A DNA stretch of 64,000 nt, from the NCBI GenBank assembly GCA_963822255.1, contig CAWGGV010000004.1:1-64000 (forward strand). The letters run 5' to 3'. The notes beneath the pieces are model-generated. The model saw only the letters and a list, made by a program, of their open reading frames with translations, made no database searches and was not told where the DNA came from. The position numbers were made by a program, and so were the translations under genes. Source of the stretch: UBA7803 sp963822255 (lineage in GTDB: Bacteria; Pseudomonadota; Gammaproteobacteria; Pseudomonadales; Azotimanducaceae). This document shows, piece after piece, positions 17,587 through 26,032 of this stretch; position 1 is the stretch's first letter, and each line of letters opens with the position of its first letter.

Positions 17587-17975
17587 TTCCGCCGGTCACC
17601 CTGCTGTACGCCGGACTCCTGGGGCTGCTCAGCGTGCTGCTGGCGAATCAGGTGCTGTACGTGCGCCTGCGCAGCGGCCGGGAGCCGTCGTGGCGGGGGG
17701 ATGCTACGCAGCGTGTCCAGGCGAATTTCGTGGAGAACGTGCCGCTCGCGCTGGTGCTCCTTTACCTGATCGAGGCGGGTGGCGCGTCCAGCACGGCGGT
17801 GCACGCCCTCGGTTCGTTGCTCGTGGCTTTTCGTGTCCTGCACGCCTGGGGCATGAGCCGGAATCCAGGCGCCAACTATCCGCGCCTGATCGGTGCCCAG
17901 GGTACGTTCCTCCTTCTGTCGGTGATGAGCTTCACCGTCCTCTATCAGTACGGACGCGCGGCCTGGGTGCGATAG
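17583..17975 (+). CDS. MAPEG-family membrane protein
   Basis: About 130 residues, four predicted transmembrane helices. VLYVRLRSGREPSW with VQANFVENVPLALVLLYLIE and AWGMSRNPGANYPRLIG is the MAPEG (membrane-associated eicosanoid/glutathione metabolism) signature, in which the R-x-x-x-N-x-x-E and YPRLIG-like segments recur. Bacterial members are often glutathione-dependent or of unknown function. Coupled to the preceding small membrane gene (ATGA); an ATG nine bases upstream (17574) is an alternative start. Confidence 0.8.
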   Translation: MIPPVTLLYAGLLGLLSVLLANQVLYVRLRSGREPSWRGDATQRVQANFVENVPLALVLLYLIEAGGASSTAVHALGSLLVAFRVLHAWGMSRNPGANYPRLIGAQGTFLLLSVMSFTVLYQYGRAAWVR

Positions 17976-18035
17976 GCGCTGATGTGGTCCACCAGGGCCA
18001 GCGAGCACTTGATCTTGGCGCCGATTTGGTAAACA

Positions 18036-18055
18036 TTCACACATGACGGTTTTAG
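18036..18055. promoter_or_regulatory. Operator-like half-site before Rieske operon
   Basis: TTCACACATGACGGTTTTAG contains the right half TGACGGTTTTA of the shared motif, 42 bases before the Rieske oxygenase start. The left half (TTCA) is only partly matched, 10 of 16 positions in the core. Confidence 0.35.
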
Positions 18056-18096
18056 CTTCGATACACAGGCTCAGACGAGACTGAGAGGACATCGCG

Positions 18097-19416
18097 ATGA
18101 CGGTATACCGAACGATCGAGCGTTTCGCCGATCCCAGAACCAGCAGCACGCCGGTGGAGAAGGAGCGAGATCCGGACCTCGGCTACGACATCATTCCAAA
18201 GGAGCGATACACGTCCCGCGAGTTCATGCAGCTCGAATGGGAGCGCCTGTGGACGAAAGTCTGGCTGATGGGGGCGTGGATTGGCGATCTGCAGAACCCC
18301 GGGGATTACGTGGTGACCGAGATCGGCAACGAAAGCATCGTCATCACCCGCGGTGAGGACGATGCGTACCACGCGTTCTACAACGTCTGCTCCCACCGCG
18401 GCAACCAAGTCGCCTACGGCGAGCGCGGCAACACCAGAACTTTCCGCTGCTCCTATCACCTGTGGGAGTACAGCCTGAAGGGCGAGCTCATCAACGTGCC
18501 CGACATCGAGACGTTCCCCCAGGGCGTGCCCTGCGACAAGCTGAGCATCGTCAAGCTTCCCTGCAGCGCCTGGGGCGCCTGGGTCTGGTTCAGCCTGAAT
18601 CCGGAGGTGGAGCCACTGGAAGAGTACCTGGGGATGATTCCTCAGCACCTCGATCCCTACCACTTCGAGAAGATGGCGCTGGTCAACGACGTGACCGTGG
18701 AATGGGACGTGAACTGGAAGGCTTCCGTGGACGCCTTCAACGAGACCTACCATGTCGCCGGAACGCACCCCCAGCTCATGTGGATGCTGGAGGACATGGA
18801 CGTGCAGATCGACTGCTACGACCGCCACAACCGCTACCTGATTCCGTTCGGTTGCGTCAGCACTCATATCGAGGACGGCGGCATAATCGCGGACGCCCTG
18901 AAGACGTTCATGGAGGGCTACGGTCTCGATCCCGCGACTTTCCAGGGCACGGGGCTGGACGTGCGTCGGGGCATTCAGCGGCATCTGCGGCAGAACGGCG
19001 AGAAGATGGGCTACGATTTCTCCGAGCTCAACGACGACCAGCTGACCGACGACTACCACTACATGATCTTCCCGAACATCACGTTCAATACCCACTGCAA
19101 CAGCGTGATGGTGTTCCGCCAGCGCCCGCATCCTGCAGACCCGAACAAGATGTTCTACGACGTGCAGAACTACTCCACCGTTCCGAACGGAGAGCCGTGG
19201 CCGGAACGGCCGCCCCACCGGCAGTGGAAGCATGGCGAGGAGACGTTGGGCGAGGTTCTGGACCAGGACGCCTCGAACCTGCCCAGGGTGCAGAAGGGGA
19301 TGAACAGTGCGGGCTATCGCGGCCTCTGGATCAGCAATCAGGAATTGCGCATCCGACATTTTCACAAGACGCTGGACAACTACATCTATCGAACGCCGCT
19401 CCGATGGGTCAAGTGA
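18097..19416 (+). CDS. Rieske non-heme iron oxygenase, alpha subunit
   Basis: 439 residues. The Rieske [2Fe-2S] motif is CSHRGNQ then CSYHLWEY (CxH-x(n)-CxxH, about residues 92-115). The mononuclear iron site is NWKASVDAFNETYHVAGTHP near residue 206, with the two His and a distal Asp expected later. Family knowledge: the alpha subunit hydroxylates aromatic or alicyclic rings using electrons from a ferredoxin. The Rieske-type ferredoxin starts two bases after the stop, followed by an SDR and ThuA protein, giving a compact dioxygenase-dehydrogenase unit. No classical beta subunit is adjacent. Start ATG has GAGAGGAC upstream. Confidence 0.92.
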   Translation: MTVYRTIERFADPRTSSTPVEKERDPDLGYDIIPKERYTSREFMQLEWERLWTKVWLMGAWIGDLQNPGDYVVTEIGNESIVITRGEDDAYHAFYNVCSHRGNQVAYGERGNTRTFRCSYHLWEYSLKGELINVPDIETFPQGVPCDKLSIVKLPCSAWGAWVWFSLNPEVEPLEEYLGMIPQHLDPYHFEKMALVNDVTVEWDVNWKASVDAFNETYHVAGTHPQLMWMLEDMDVQIDCYDRHNRYLIPFGCVSTHIEDGGIIADALKTFMEGYGLDPATFQGTGLDVRRGIQRHLRQNGEKMGYDFSELNDDQLTDDYHYMIFPNITFNTHCNSVMVFRQRPHPADPNKMFYDVQNYSTVPNGEPWPERPPHRQWKHGEETLGEVLDQDASNLPRVQKGMNSAGYRGLWISNQELRIRHFHKTLDNYIYRTPLRWVK

Positions 19417-19417
19417 G

Positions 19418-19762
19418 GTGACGCCCGTCTTGTCCAGTCGCGCACTGCAGGAAGGCGAGATGGCCGCCTGCGAAGTTGACGGTGTGAGCGTGCTGGTGTG
19501 TCGGGTTGCCGGCAGGTTTCATGCGGTGGGCAATCGCTGCAGCCACGCGAGCCAGGTGTTGTCGGAGGGAAAGCTCGACGGATACGAAATTATTTGCCCG
19601 CTGCACGGGGCCAGATTCGACGTGCGCAACGGCGCCTATCTGGCGCCGCCCGCCACGCGGCCGATCAAGACGTTTCCGGTGACGGTGGAAGGCGATCAGG
19701 TCTGCGTGGAGGTTACTAAGGAGGACAGGCCGCGCCGGCCACAGTTCGGGCCGCTCTATTGA
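19418..19762 (+). CDS. Rieske-type [2Fe-2S] ferredoxin
   Basis: 114 residues from GTG 19418, directly after the alpha-subunit TGA. The Rieske motif is CSHASQ then CPLHGARFD (CxH and CxxH), and the C-terminal strand carries PIKTFPVTVEGDQVCVEV. It resembles BphA3/CarAc-type ferredoxins that shuttle electrons to ring-hydroxylating oxygenases. This is the only Rieske ferredoxin I see for five alpha subunits in the window; it probably serves more than one (inference). Confidence 0.88.
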   Translation: MTPVLSSRALQEGEMAACEVDGVSVLVCRVAGRFHAVGNRCSHASQVLSEGKLDGYEIICPLHGARFDVRNGAYLAPPATRPIKTFPVTVEGDQVCVEVTKEDRPRRPQFGPLY

Positions 19763-19802
19763 ACCCCATCACGATTTCCCATTCCGGGAGAGGGAGGAGA
19801 CC

Positions 19803-20561
19803 ATGGATCTGAAGCTAAAAGGCAACAATGCGCTGATCACCGGCGCGACCAAAGGCATCGGGCGCGCCATTGCGAACATGCTGGCAGACGAGGGAAGCAA
19901 CGTGGCGATCTGCGCCCGCAGCGAGAAGGCCGTGGAGGAGGCGGTGGAGGCGTTGTCTGCCAAGGGGATCAAAGCCTTCGGCCAGGCGGTGGACGTCGGC
20001 AACGGCGACCAGCTGAAGTCCTGGGTCGAGGCATCGGCAGATGCCCTTGGAGGAATCGACTGTCTGGTCTCCAACGTCAGCGGCGGCAATGCCCCGGGGG
20101 AAGCTGGCTGGCGGGCCAACTTCGAGCACGACGTGCTCGGCACCGTGCGGTTGGTGGAGGCGGCGTTGCCCCACCTGGAAAAGTCGGGCAATGCCAGCAT
20201 CATGATGATGTCGTCCACGGCGGCGCTGGAGAAGTTCATCGGTGCCAACGCCTACAATGCCATGAAAGGCGCGCTGGTCCAGTATTCGGGCGCCTTGTCG
20301 CAGGACCTCGCCCCGAAGGGAATTCGGGTCAACTCCATCTGTCCCGGGCCCATCTTCATCGAGGGGGGGGCTTGGGACTACATCAAGTCGAACATGACCC
20401 AGTTCTACGAGCAGACTGTGAGCGACATTCCGCTGGGCCGTATGGGCTCCGCCGACGAGGTGGCTGCTCAGGTGGCGCTTCTGGCCAGCCCCCGCGGCGC
20501 TTTCACCACCGGGTGCAACGTGGTCATCGACGGGGGATTCACCAAGCGGATCCAGTTCTAG
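19803..20561 (+). CDS. Short-chain dehydrogenase/reductase (SDR)
   Basis: 252 residues. TGATKGIGRA nucleotide motif, catalytic Ser in MMMSSTAAL, YNAMK for Tyr-Lys. The usual NNAG is NVSGG, a common variant. Arg after strand 2 (AICARSEK) suggests NADP. Strong ribosome site (GGGAGAGGGAGGAG). It follows the Rieske ferredoxin by 40 bases and would oxidise the diol or alcohol made by the oxygenase (inference). C-terminus ITG-like GCNVVIDGGFTKRIQF. Confidence 0.88.
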   Translation: MDLKLKGNNALITGATKGIGRAIANMLADEGSNVAICARSEKAVEEAVEALSAKGIKAFGQAVDVGNGDQLKSWVEASADALGGIDCLVSNVSGGNAPGEAGWRANFEHDVLGTVRLVEAALPHLEKSGNASIMMMSSTAALEKFIGANAYNAMKGALVQYSGALSQDLAPKGIRVNSICPGPIFIEGGAWDYIKSNMTQFYEQTVSDIPLGRMGSADEVAAQVALLASPRGAFTTGCNVVIDGGFTKRIQF

Positions 20562-20574
20562 CCGAGGCAAGGAC

Positions 20575-21324
20575 ATGAGCGAACAGAAGATCATCGACGT
20601 ATACATGGTTGCTGCCGGCCAGTTCCACGACATCGACTTCGCCCGCAGCGAGTTGCTGAAGCTCCTCGCAGAGCACGAGAACATCCGCTGCAGAGTGGCC
20701 GCCGATTATCGCGACACCGAAGGCATCGCCAACAGCCAGTTTCTGATTACCTACACCTGCAACGTGATTCCCGCCGAGGAGGAGCAGGAGGCGCTCAGGG
20801 ATTACGTCGCGTCGGGCAAGCGCTGGCTCGCGCTGCACGGTACCAATTCGATTCTCGAGTTCCTGGAGGAGGGCGTGAATTCGCCGGAGAGGGCACCTGT
20901 GCTGATGCAGACCCTCGGCACTCAATTCATCGCCCATCCACCCATTCAGCCGTTCAGAGTGAGGGTGGCCGACCCGTCACACGAACTGGTGGAAGGCATC
21001 TCCGAGTTCGAGACCGACGACGAGCTGTACCTGTCACGGATTCACGGAGACCTGCACGTGCTGCTGGACGCGCAGTTCTCGGGCGAGGCCACCGGTTTCA
21101 TCGAGTCCCGCTGGGACGACGATGCACCGCGGCCGGTCTACTACATCAACAAGGTCGGCAGGGGCGAGGTGCTGTATCTGAACCTCGGTCACTGCCGCGG
21201 CCACTACGACATGCGCCCGCTGATGGAGTACTACCCGAAGATAGAGCGGGGCAGCTGGGAGAAGCCGGAGTACTACGAGTTGCTGCGGCGCGGCATCCGC
21301 TACTGCGTGGCGCGGGTCAGCTAG
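20575..21324 (+). CDS. ThuA-like protein
   Basis: 249 residues. The fold signatures are VYMVAAGQFHDIDFARSELL at the start, FLITYTCNVIPAEEEQEALR, RWLALHGTNSILEFLEEG, and DPSHELVEGISEFETDDELY, with YYINKVGRGEVLYLNLGHCR near the end. These match ThuA-type proteins, shorter than the one at 15428. It ends the Rieske-ferredoxin-SDR operon and is convergent with the SnoaL/Rieske pair on the minus strand. AAGGAC precedes ATG. Reaction unknown. Confidence 0.82.
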   Translation: MSEQKIIDVYMVAAGQFHDIDFARSELLKLLAEHENIRCRVAADYRDTEGIANSQFLITYTCNVIPAEEEQEALRDYVASGKRWLALHGTNSILEFLEEGVNSPERAPVLMQTLGTQFIAHPPIQPFRVRVADPSHELVEGISEFETDDELYLSRIHGDLHVLLDAQFSGEATGFIESRWDDDAPRPVYYINKVGRGEVLYLNLGHCRGHYDMRPLMEYYPKIERGSWEKPEYYELLRRGIRYCVARVS

Positions 21325-21330
21325 GAAGAT

Positions 21331-21654
21331 CTAGCCGGCCATCGCCACCGCATTTGTCTGGAGAACGATCAGATCGTTCTCCACGACAAACGTGTCGGTG
21401 CCGAGGCGAATGACGCCGGGTATCTCCCAGGTGATGAACCCCGTGTTGCGGTAATAGAGCTGGTCCTTGACGGTCACCTTGAAGGGGCCGTTGGCCAGGG
21501 CGCCGCGGAAAACACTTCCCACGGCGTCCTTGCCCTCGATCACCTGACCATTGCCGATGAAGACGCAATCGTCGGCGTAGTCGTCCATCGTCGCCTGCAG
21601 ATCGCCGTCTGCCAGCGCCTGGATGTGATGTTTGATCACGGACTCGGTGGTCAT
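21331..21654 (-). CDS. SnoaL-like small protein, coupled to Rieske alpha subunit
   Basis: 107 residues. MTTESVIKHHIQALADGDLQ, MDDYADDCVFIGNGQ, GKDAVGSVFRGAL and DTFVVENDLIVLQTN give a short NTF2-like fold without the long C-terminal part of the other SnoaL proteins. Its ATG overlaps the upstream Rieske alpha stop (ATGA at 21651-21654), so the two are translationally coupled and may be partners. Possible role: small subunit or product isomerase; not shown. Confidence 0.8.
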   Translation of the reverse strand: MTTESVIKHHIQALADGDLQATMDDYADDCVFIGNGQVIEGKDAVGSVFRGALANGPFKVTVKDQLYYRNTGFITWEIPGVIRLGTDTFVVENDLIVLQTNAVAMAG

Positions 21655-22883
21655 CCTGCCATCTCCTGAAACAGTGCGGGGAGACCATCGTCGCTGGTCT
21701 CGAGCAAGCGGTCGAGGAAGCGGTGGAAGCGCTGGCCGCCGCCTTCGTTGCGGCCGAACAGCACCTCGGCACCCGGACGGTGCATCAGCGCCCGCTGTTG
21801 CGCGAAGCCGGTGGCGTAGTCCTCGTCGCGAACCACGCGTTCGAGCAGCTTGAACTGCTCGTGGGCGACGTTGCGGATCTCATCGCTGGGCGGCAGCTGC
21901 TGCATGACGTAGTTCTGGACGGTGCGCGACTCCAGCGGAGACTCTCCGGGAAAGAGCTGAGAGACCATCACGGCCCGCCCGCCACCCCCATCGAAGGATG
22001 CGATCGAGACGTGCGGAAATATGGTCCAGACACTGGCGAGCAGGGATTGGGTGGGCCATCGCGCTTCCGGCTGGTCCTCCAGTTCGAGAAGCGACGGGTC
22101 CGGTGAAGCCACGCGCTGATGAGGCCCCCAGGCGTAGTAGAGCGCCTGATTAGGCATGTTCGAGCCGAAGCTGTTCCGGTGCAGGATGGGCAGGTGGTAG
22201 AGGTCCATGTAGCCGTCGTAGGCCGCCTTCCAGTTCGGGCTGGCCAGAGTGCGCGCCTCGAACAGCTCCCAGCTCTCGAAGCCGAAGTGCCCGAGCATCT
22301 GGTCGTAGCCGCACAGAAACGTGTCGATGTCGAGCTTCGAGCGCGGATCGAGGTTCACCCAGACCATACCGGCGCGCTCTCCCACGGGTAATGCGGTCAA
22401 TCCGTGGCAGGACTTGTCGATCTCACCGAAGTCCTTTTCGGCATAAACGCTCACCAGCGCGCCGGAATGATCATACGTCCAGGCGTGGTAGGGGCAGCTG
22501 AAGCGTTTCCTGTTGCCCGAAGCCTCGGTAACGATCACCGCCCCGCGGTGGCTGCACGAATTGACATAGGCGCGCACTTGCCCGTCGCCCGTGCGGACCA
22601 TCAGTATCGGAACGCCCATGACTTCCATGGTCTTGAAGTCACCGGGGTTCTTCAGCTCGCAGCTCATGGCCAGCATGAGCGGCACGCGGCGAAACACCCG
22701 ATCCATTTCCTGCTGCCAACGCTCCGGATCGAAGTAGAGGCTGGCTGGGATCCGCATGACGTCGGGGGACTGCTCGATTCTGCCGGATTTGACGACCTCC
22801 ATGTTGTGGCGGGCCATCCGTATCAATTGCCCGCGGGAATCGCCGCGCGCGGTGTGTGCAGTGCTCATCGTCGCTTCGCTCAT
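21651..22883 (-). CDS. Rieske non-heme iron oxygenase, alpha subunit
   Basis: 410 residues from ATG 22883, preceded by GAGAG. Rieske motif CSHRGAVIV then CPYHAWTYD (about residues 110-135); mononuclear iron region AYDGYMDLYHLPILHRNSFG. The text between is the usual GMVWVNLDP. An earlier start at 22937 would add residues without family match; an internal ATG at 22868 is also possible. Adjacent operator-like sequence (22903-22921) and overlapping SnoaL partner make this a self-contained oxygenase unit on the minus strand. Electron donor not in the unit. Confidence 0.9.
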   Translation of the reverse strand: MSEATMSTAHTARGDSRGQLIRMARHNMEVVKSGRIEQSPDVMRIPASLYFDPERWQQEMDRVFRRVPLMLAMSCELKNPGDFKTMEVMGVPILMVRTGDGQVRAYVNSCSHRGAVIVTEASGNRKRFSCPYHAWTYDHSGALVSVYAEKDFGEIDKSCHGLTALPVGERAGMVWVNLDPRSKLDIDTFLCGYDQMLGHFGFESWELFEARTLASPNWKAAYDGYMDLYHLPILHRNSFGSNMPNQALYYAWGPHQRVASPDPSLLELEDQPEARWPTQSLLASVWTIFPHVSIASFDGGGGRAVMVSQLFPGESPLESRTVQNYVMQQLPPSDEIRNVAHEQFKLLERVVRDEDYATGFAQQRALMHRPGAEVLFGRNEGGGQRFHRFLDRLLETSDDGLPALFQEMAG

Positions 22884-22902
22884 ATTCGTTGCTCTCGAGA
22901 AA

Positions 22903-22921
22903 CCGGAGAGAGTGACGGTTT
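22903..22921. promoter_or_regulatory. Operator-like motif upstream of Rieske alpha (21651)
   Basis: CCGGAGAGAGTGACGGTTTCC contains the right half TGACGGTTT of the shared palindrome and matches 11 of 16 core positions, about 20-40 bases upstream of the minus-strand start. The left arm is weak. Confidence 0.35.
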
Positions 22922-23007
22922 CCGGCATTGTGCCCATTTCGGTCGACCTGCGTCCAGCGCGGCGCCTGCAGACGCCCGGGCGGTGCGGCCGTGCCAGGCG
23001 CCGGCGT

Positions 23008-23475
23008 TCAGGCGATCGGTACCTCGACGGGATAGGGCGCGTGCTCCTCCACCTGGCAATAAAGGCTCTGGAAGCGCCACTGGCCGTTGCTGCGCCGGTA
23101 GCGCTCCCGGTACCAGCCGATGATGCGCAGATACTGCACGCCGTCCGGAACGTTGGCCGTATAGAGCATGATCAGGCGCCAGTGCCCGGTGGCTTGGTCG
23201 CCGTCCACCTCGATGATCGGATTGATCGCGTGGTGCGCCGAGTTACGGATGCGCCCGCTGGCGCGCAGACCAGAGAAGAAGCCGCGGATGGCCGCTATGC
23301 CTTCGTACCGACCGTTGCTGGTCGCCTCCCATACCGCGTCGTCCTCGAACAGGGCGGCCAGCGTGTCGGGATCATGGTCATCATCGCACCCGGCACAATA
23401 GCGCGCCTTGAGCTGCTTGATGGCCTCGATGGATTCCAGCCGGTCGAGCCGCTGCTGCAGAGTTTCTGTCGACAT
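23008..23475 (-). CDS. SnoaL-like NTF2-fold protein
   Basis: 155 residues. LDRLESIEAIKQLKARYCAG at the start, DPDTLAALFEDDAVWEATSN, GHWRLIMLYTANV and the C-terminal IIGWYRERYRRSNGQWRFQS define an SnoaL-like domain similar in build to ring-hydroxylating dioxygenase beta subunits. It lies upstream of the Rieske/SnoaL pair on the same strand, 125 bases away. Its substrate is not known. A C-terminal IxxWYRERYRRxxGxW pattern is shared with beta-subunit-like SnoaL proteins elsewhere in the window. Confidence 0.82.
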   Translation of the reverse strand: MSTETLQQRLDRLESIEAIKQLKARYCAGCDDDHDPDTLAALFEDDAVWEATSNGRYEGIAAIRGFFSGLRASGRIRNSAHHAINPIIEVDGDQATGHWRLIMLYTANVPDGVQYLRIIGWYRERYRRSNGQWRFQSLYCQVEEHAPYPVEVPIA

Positions 23476-23619
23476 GCGATGGACCTACTCCCGATCCCGA
23501 AGGGTACGCTAGCACAGCCGGGGTGGGCGGGTAACCCGCGTTTCCGAGGGCCCCGGCCGGTCCGACGAGCCGCTCTGCAGGTGGTACACTCGGGCAAGGC
23601 GAGATCCGGGAGACACACG

Positions 23620-24654
23620 GTGGGCGTGAAGGTGTTTCAGTGGGCGAGCGGGACCGTGGGCCGCCACGCTGCCGCGGAGGTGCTGCGCAGGGACGGGCTG
23701 GAGCTTGTCGGGCTGCATGTGCGGTCCCCGGAGAAGGTCGGTCAGGACATCGGGAGGCTTCTCGGCGTGGAGCCACTGGGCATTGCCGCCACGTCCGACC
23801 GGCAGGCCGTGCTCGACAGCCCGGCAGACGTGGTGATCCACGCTCCGCTGCCGTCTCTGGTGTATGGAGAGGACGAGGATCAGGATCTGGAGGACATCTG
23901 CGCGCTGCTTGCAGCCGGCAAGCACGTCATCACCGTGGTGGGATACCTGTACCCCCCGGCGCACGGCGGCGAGGTGGTAAGCCGGCTGGATTCCGCCTGC
24001 GCTCGAGGCGCCAGCACGTTTCATTCCACCGGCCTCAATCCCGGTTGGATGGGCGATCTGCTGCCGGTCACCATGAGCGCCTTGTCAGGCCGGATCGACT
24101 GCATCGTGGTCCGGGAAATATCCAACTTTCAGAGCTACCCCTCGCCCGAAATCATGTTCGACAGCATGGGTTTCGGATCTTCCGAGGCGGAGTTTCGAAA
24201 CCGCTCCGACCGGCGCAGCCGCTGGCTCGGCACGCTGTTCTCGGAGAGCATCCGAATGGTGGCGGACGGCGTGGGCCTGGTGCTTGACGAGGTTGCGCAG
24301 GATACGGAGCTCGCGCTTGCCCAAGTCGATCTGGAGACGGCGGCGGGGCGTATCGAGGCGGGTACCGTGGCCGGCCAGCACTGGACCTGGCGGGGAGTGG
24401 CCGCTGGGCGGAGCGTGATCGTCCACGAGACGGTTTGGCGGATGCACGAATCAGTGGCGCCGGAATGGCCCCAGGGCGCCAATTCGGTGGTGGTGGAGGG
24501 CGTGCCGCGCATGCGTCTCCAGCTGACCGCCGATTGGGTGACCGACGGCCTCCTGGCGACCGCCATGCACGCCGTCAATGCCGTGGTGCCGGTATGCCGC
24601 GCCGCCCCGGGGGTGATGACGCTACTCGACCTGCCGTTGCCGCGCCGCCGATAG
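23620..24654 (+). CDS. NAD(P)-binding dihydrodipicolinate-reductase-like protein
   Basis: 344 residues from GTG 23620 (GGGAG eight bases upstream). VFQWASGTVGRHAAAEVLRR is a Rossmann start with a relaxed GxxG; LVGLHVRSPEKVGQDIGRL, DVVIHAPLPSLV and HSTGLNPGWMGDLLPV follow, as in proteins annotated dihydrodipicolinate reductase-like or 2,4-diaminopentanoate dehydrogenase-like in actinobacterial and proteobacterial catabolic clusters. It is unlikely to be the lysine-pathway enzyme because that is shorter. It may reduce or oxidise a pathway intermediate; this is inferred from position only. It stands alone upstream of the P450 operon and its perfect operator. Confidence 0.75.
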   Translation: MGVKVFQWASGTVGRHAAAEVLRRDGLELVGLHVRSPEKVGQDIGRLLGVEPLGIAATSDRQAVLDSPADVVIHAPLPSLVYGEDEDQDLEDICALLAAGKHVITVVGYLYPPAHGGEVVSRLDSACARGASTFHSTGLNPGWMGDLLPVTMSALSGRIDCIVVREISNFQSYPSPEIMFDSMGFGSSEAEFRNRSDRRSRWLGTLFSESIRMVADGVGLVLDEVAQDTELALAQVDLETAAGRIEAGTVAGQHWTWRGVAAGRSVIVHETVWRMHESVAPEWPQGANSVVVEGVPRMRLQLTADWVTDGLLATAMHAVNAVVPVCRAAPGVMTLLDLPLPRRR

Positions 24655-24683
24655 CCGGCGGCGGAACCGACCCGCCGGCGAAT

Positions 24684-24699
24684 CCGTCAAGGTTGACGG
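24684..24699. promoter_or_regulatory. Perfect 16-bp palindromic operator CCGTCAA-GG-TTGACGG
   Basis: CCGTCAAGGTTGACGG is an exact inverted repeat (each arm seven bases, two-base centre), followed by TTTAT, 53 bases before the P450 start at 24752. Related copies occur at 4909, 16402, 18036, 22903, 29589, 33977, 54252 and 60363. The TTGACG arm also resembles a sigma-70 -35 box, so a repressor bound here would block transcription. Confidence 0.65.
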
Positions 24700-24751
24700 T
24701 TTATCCCTGTGCCGTTACGTTACCCGTCAGTCGCCCGTCGGAAGCCGATGA

Positions 24752-26032
24752 ATGCCGGTCCGCGATCCACCGATTCCACAAGCGTCGAGAGACAACCGGC
24801 CCGACCTCGGCACAACTGGCAATCGCCCGTACAGCCCGTTCGATCCCGCCGTGCTGGCCGATCCCTCTACCTGCTATGGCTACCTGCTGGGGGAGGCGCC
24901 GGTGCACCGCTGCGATGCCTTCGATCCGCCATTTTATGTCTTGTCGCAATATGCCGACGTCGCGGCGGCCCTGCGCGACATCGATACGTTCTCCTCCGAG
25001 TTCGGGCAGGGGCCGCGCTTCACGCCACCGGCCGGCATGCTGTCTGACCCGCCTCAGCACACGTTTTTTCGCGGCCTCGTGCAGCAGGCATTCACGCCTC
25101 GCGCCGTCGATGCCCTGACCGGGCGCATCACGGACCTCGCCGACGAGCTGCTGGAAGCGCGTGCCGCGCTCGCTGCCTTCGATCTGCACGAGGACTACGC
25201 ATTTCCGTTGCCGGTGGCCGTCATCGCCGAGATGCTCGGCATTCCTGCTGACGATATGCAGCTTTTCAAACGCTGGTCGGATGCCTCGGTCGCTGCCATG
25301 GGCGCCGCTCGACCAGAGGCGTACGCGGCCGAGATCGGCGCCATGGCGGACTATCTGCTTTCTAAAATCAGACAGGCGAGGCGGCCCGGGGCCGCCCCGA
25401 GCCTGATCACTCGGCTGGTCAGGGCCGAGCAGCAGGGACGCCGGCTCGACGACGACGAGGTGCTGCAGGTGGTGACCCAACTGCTGGTGGGCGGCAACGA
25501 AACGACCACCTCTCTCATCACCAACGCCGCGTGGCGCCTGCTGTCGGAGCCGTCCCTGTGGCAGCGCCTGGTGGCGGACCGCGCCCTGGTGCCGGCGGCG
25601 ATCGAGGAAAGTCTGCGATACGATCCGCCGGTGCTCGGCCTGTACCGCAGCACCACCCGCGCGGTGCGCCTGCACGGGGTTGAGATCCCGGCGCGCAGCA
25701 AGGTCATGCTGCACTACGCTGCCGCCAACCGGGATCCGGCGGTCTTCGAGGCCCCGGAACGCTTCTCTCTGGACCGTTCGCGCAAACGCCATCTGGCTTT
25801 CGGGCTGGGTGTGCACTTCTGCCTCGGCGCTCAACTTGCGAGGCTTGAAGCGGGCGTAGCGCTCGCCCGACTGCTGGAGCATTTTCCCCGTCTGACTCTG
25901 ATCGATGCCGGCGAGCGCATCGCCCCGTTCTTTCTCTGGGGACGCAAACGCTTGCCGGTGCGCGTCGAACCTGTGCCGCCGGAGTCGACGGCGCGTTACG
26001 ACCCTATCGGCCAACAAGGAGCCTATCGATGA
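24752..26032 (+). CDS. Cytochrome P450
   Basis: 426 residues, typical bacterial class size. MLSDPPQHTFFRGLVQQAF (C-helix region), I-helix LLVGGNETTTSLI, K-helix EESLRYDPP (ExxR) and heme loop FGLGVHFCLGAQLAR with the proximal cysteine. Its ATG is followed by a Pro-rich start; ribosome site GGAAG upstream. Its stop overlaps the CMD gene start (ATGA). It resembles the P450 at 42676 (same GGNETTTSLITN and APFxLWGRxRLPV end). Monooxygenase in the unit controlled by the 24684 operator. Confidence 0.92.
   Translation: MPVRDPPIPQASRDNRPDLGTTGNRPYSPFDPAVLADPSTCYGYLLGEAPVHRCDAFDPPFYVLSQYADVAAALRDIDTFSSEFGQGPRFTPPAGMLSDPPQHTFFRGLVQQAFTPRAVDALTGRITDLADELLEARAALAAFDLHEDYAFPLPVAVIAEMLGIPADDMQLFKRWSDASVAAMGAARPEAYAAEIGAMADYLLSKIRQARRPGAAPSLITRLVRAEQQGRRLDDDEVLQVVTQLLVGGNETTTSLITNAAWRLLSEPSLWQRLVADRALVPAAIEESLRYDPPVLGLYRSTTRAVRLHGVEIPARSKVMLHYAAANRDPAVFEAPERFSLDRSRKRHLAFGLGVHFCLGAQLARLEAGVALARLLEHFPRLTLIDAGERIAPFFLWGRKRLPVRVEPVPPESTARYDPIGQQGAYR

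Noticed and set aside
22756..23619. Long upstream extension of the reductase-like gene
   Set aside because: The upstream part overlaps the Rieske and SnoaL genes on the other strand and matches no family; GTG 23620 has a proper ribosome site.
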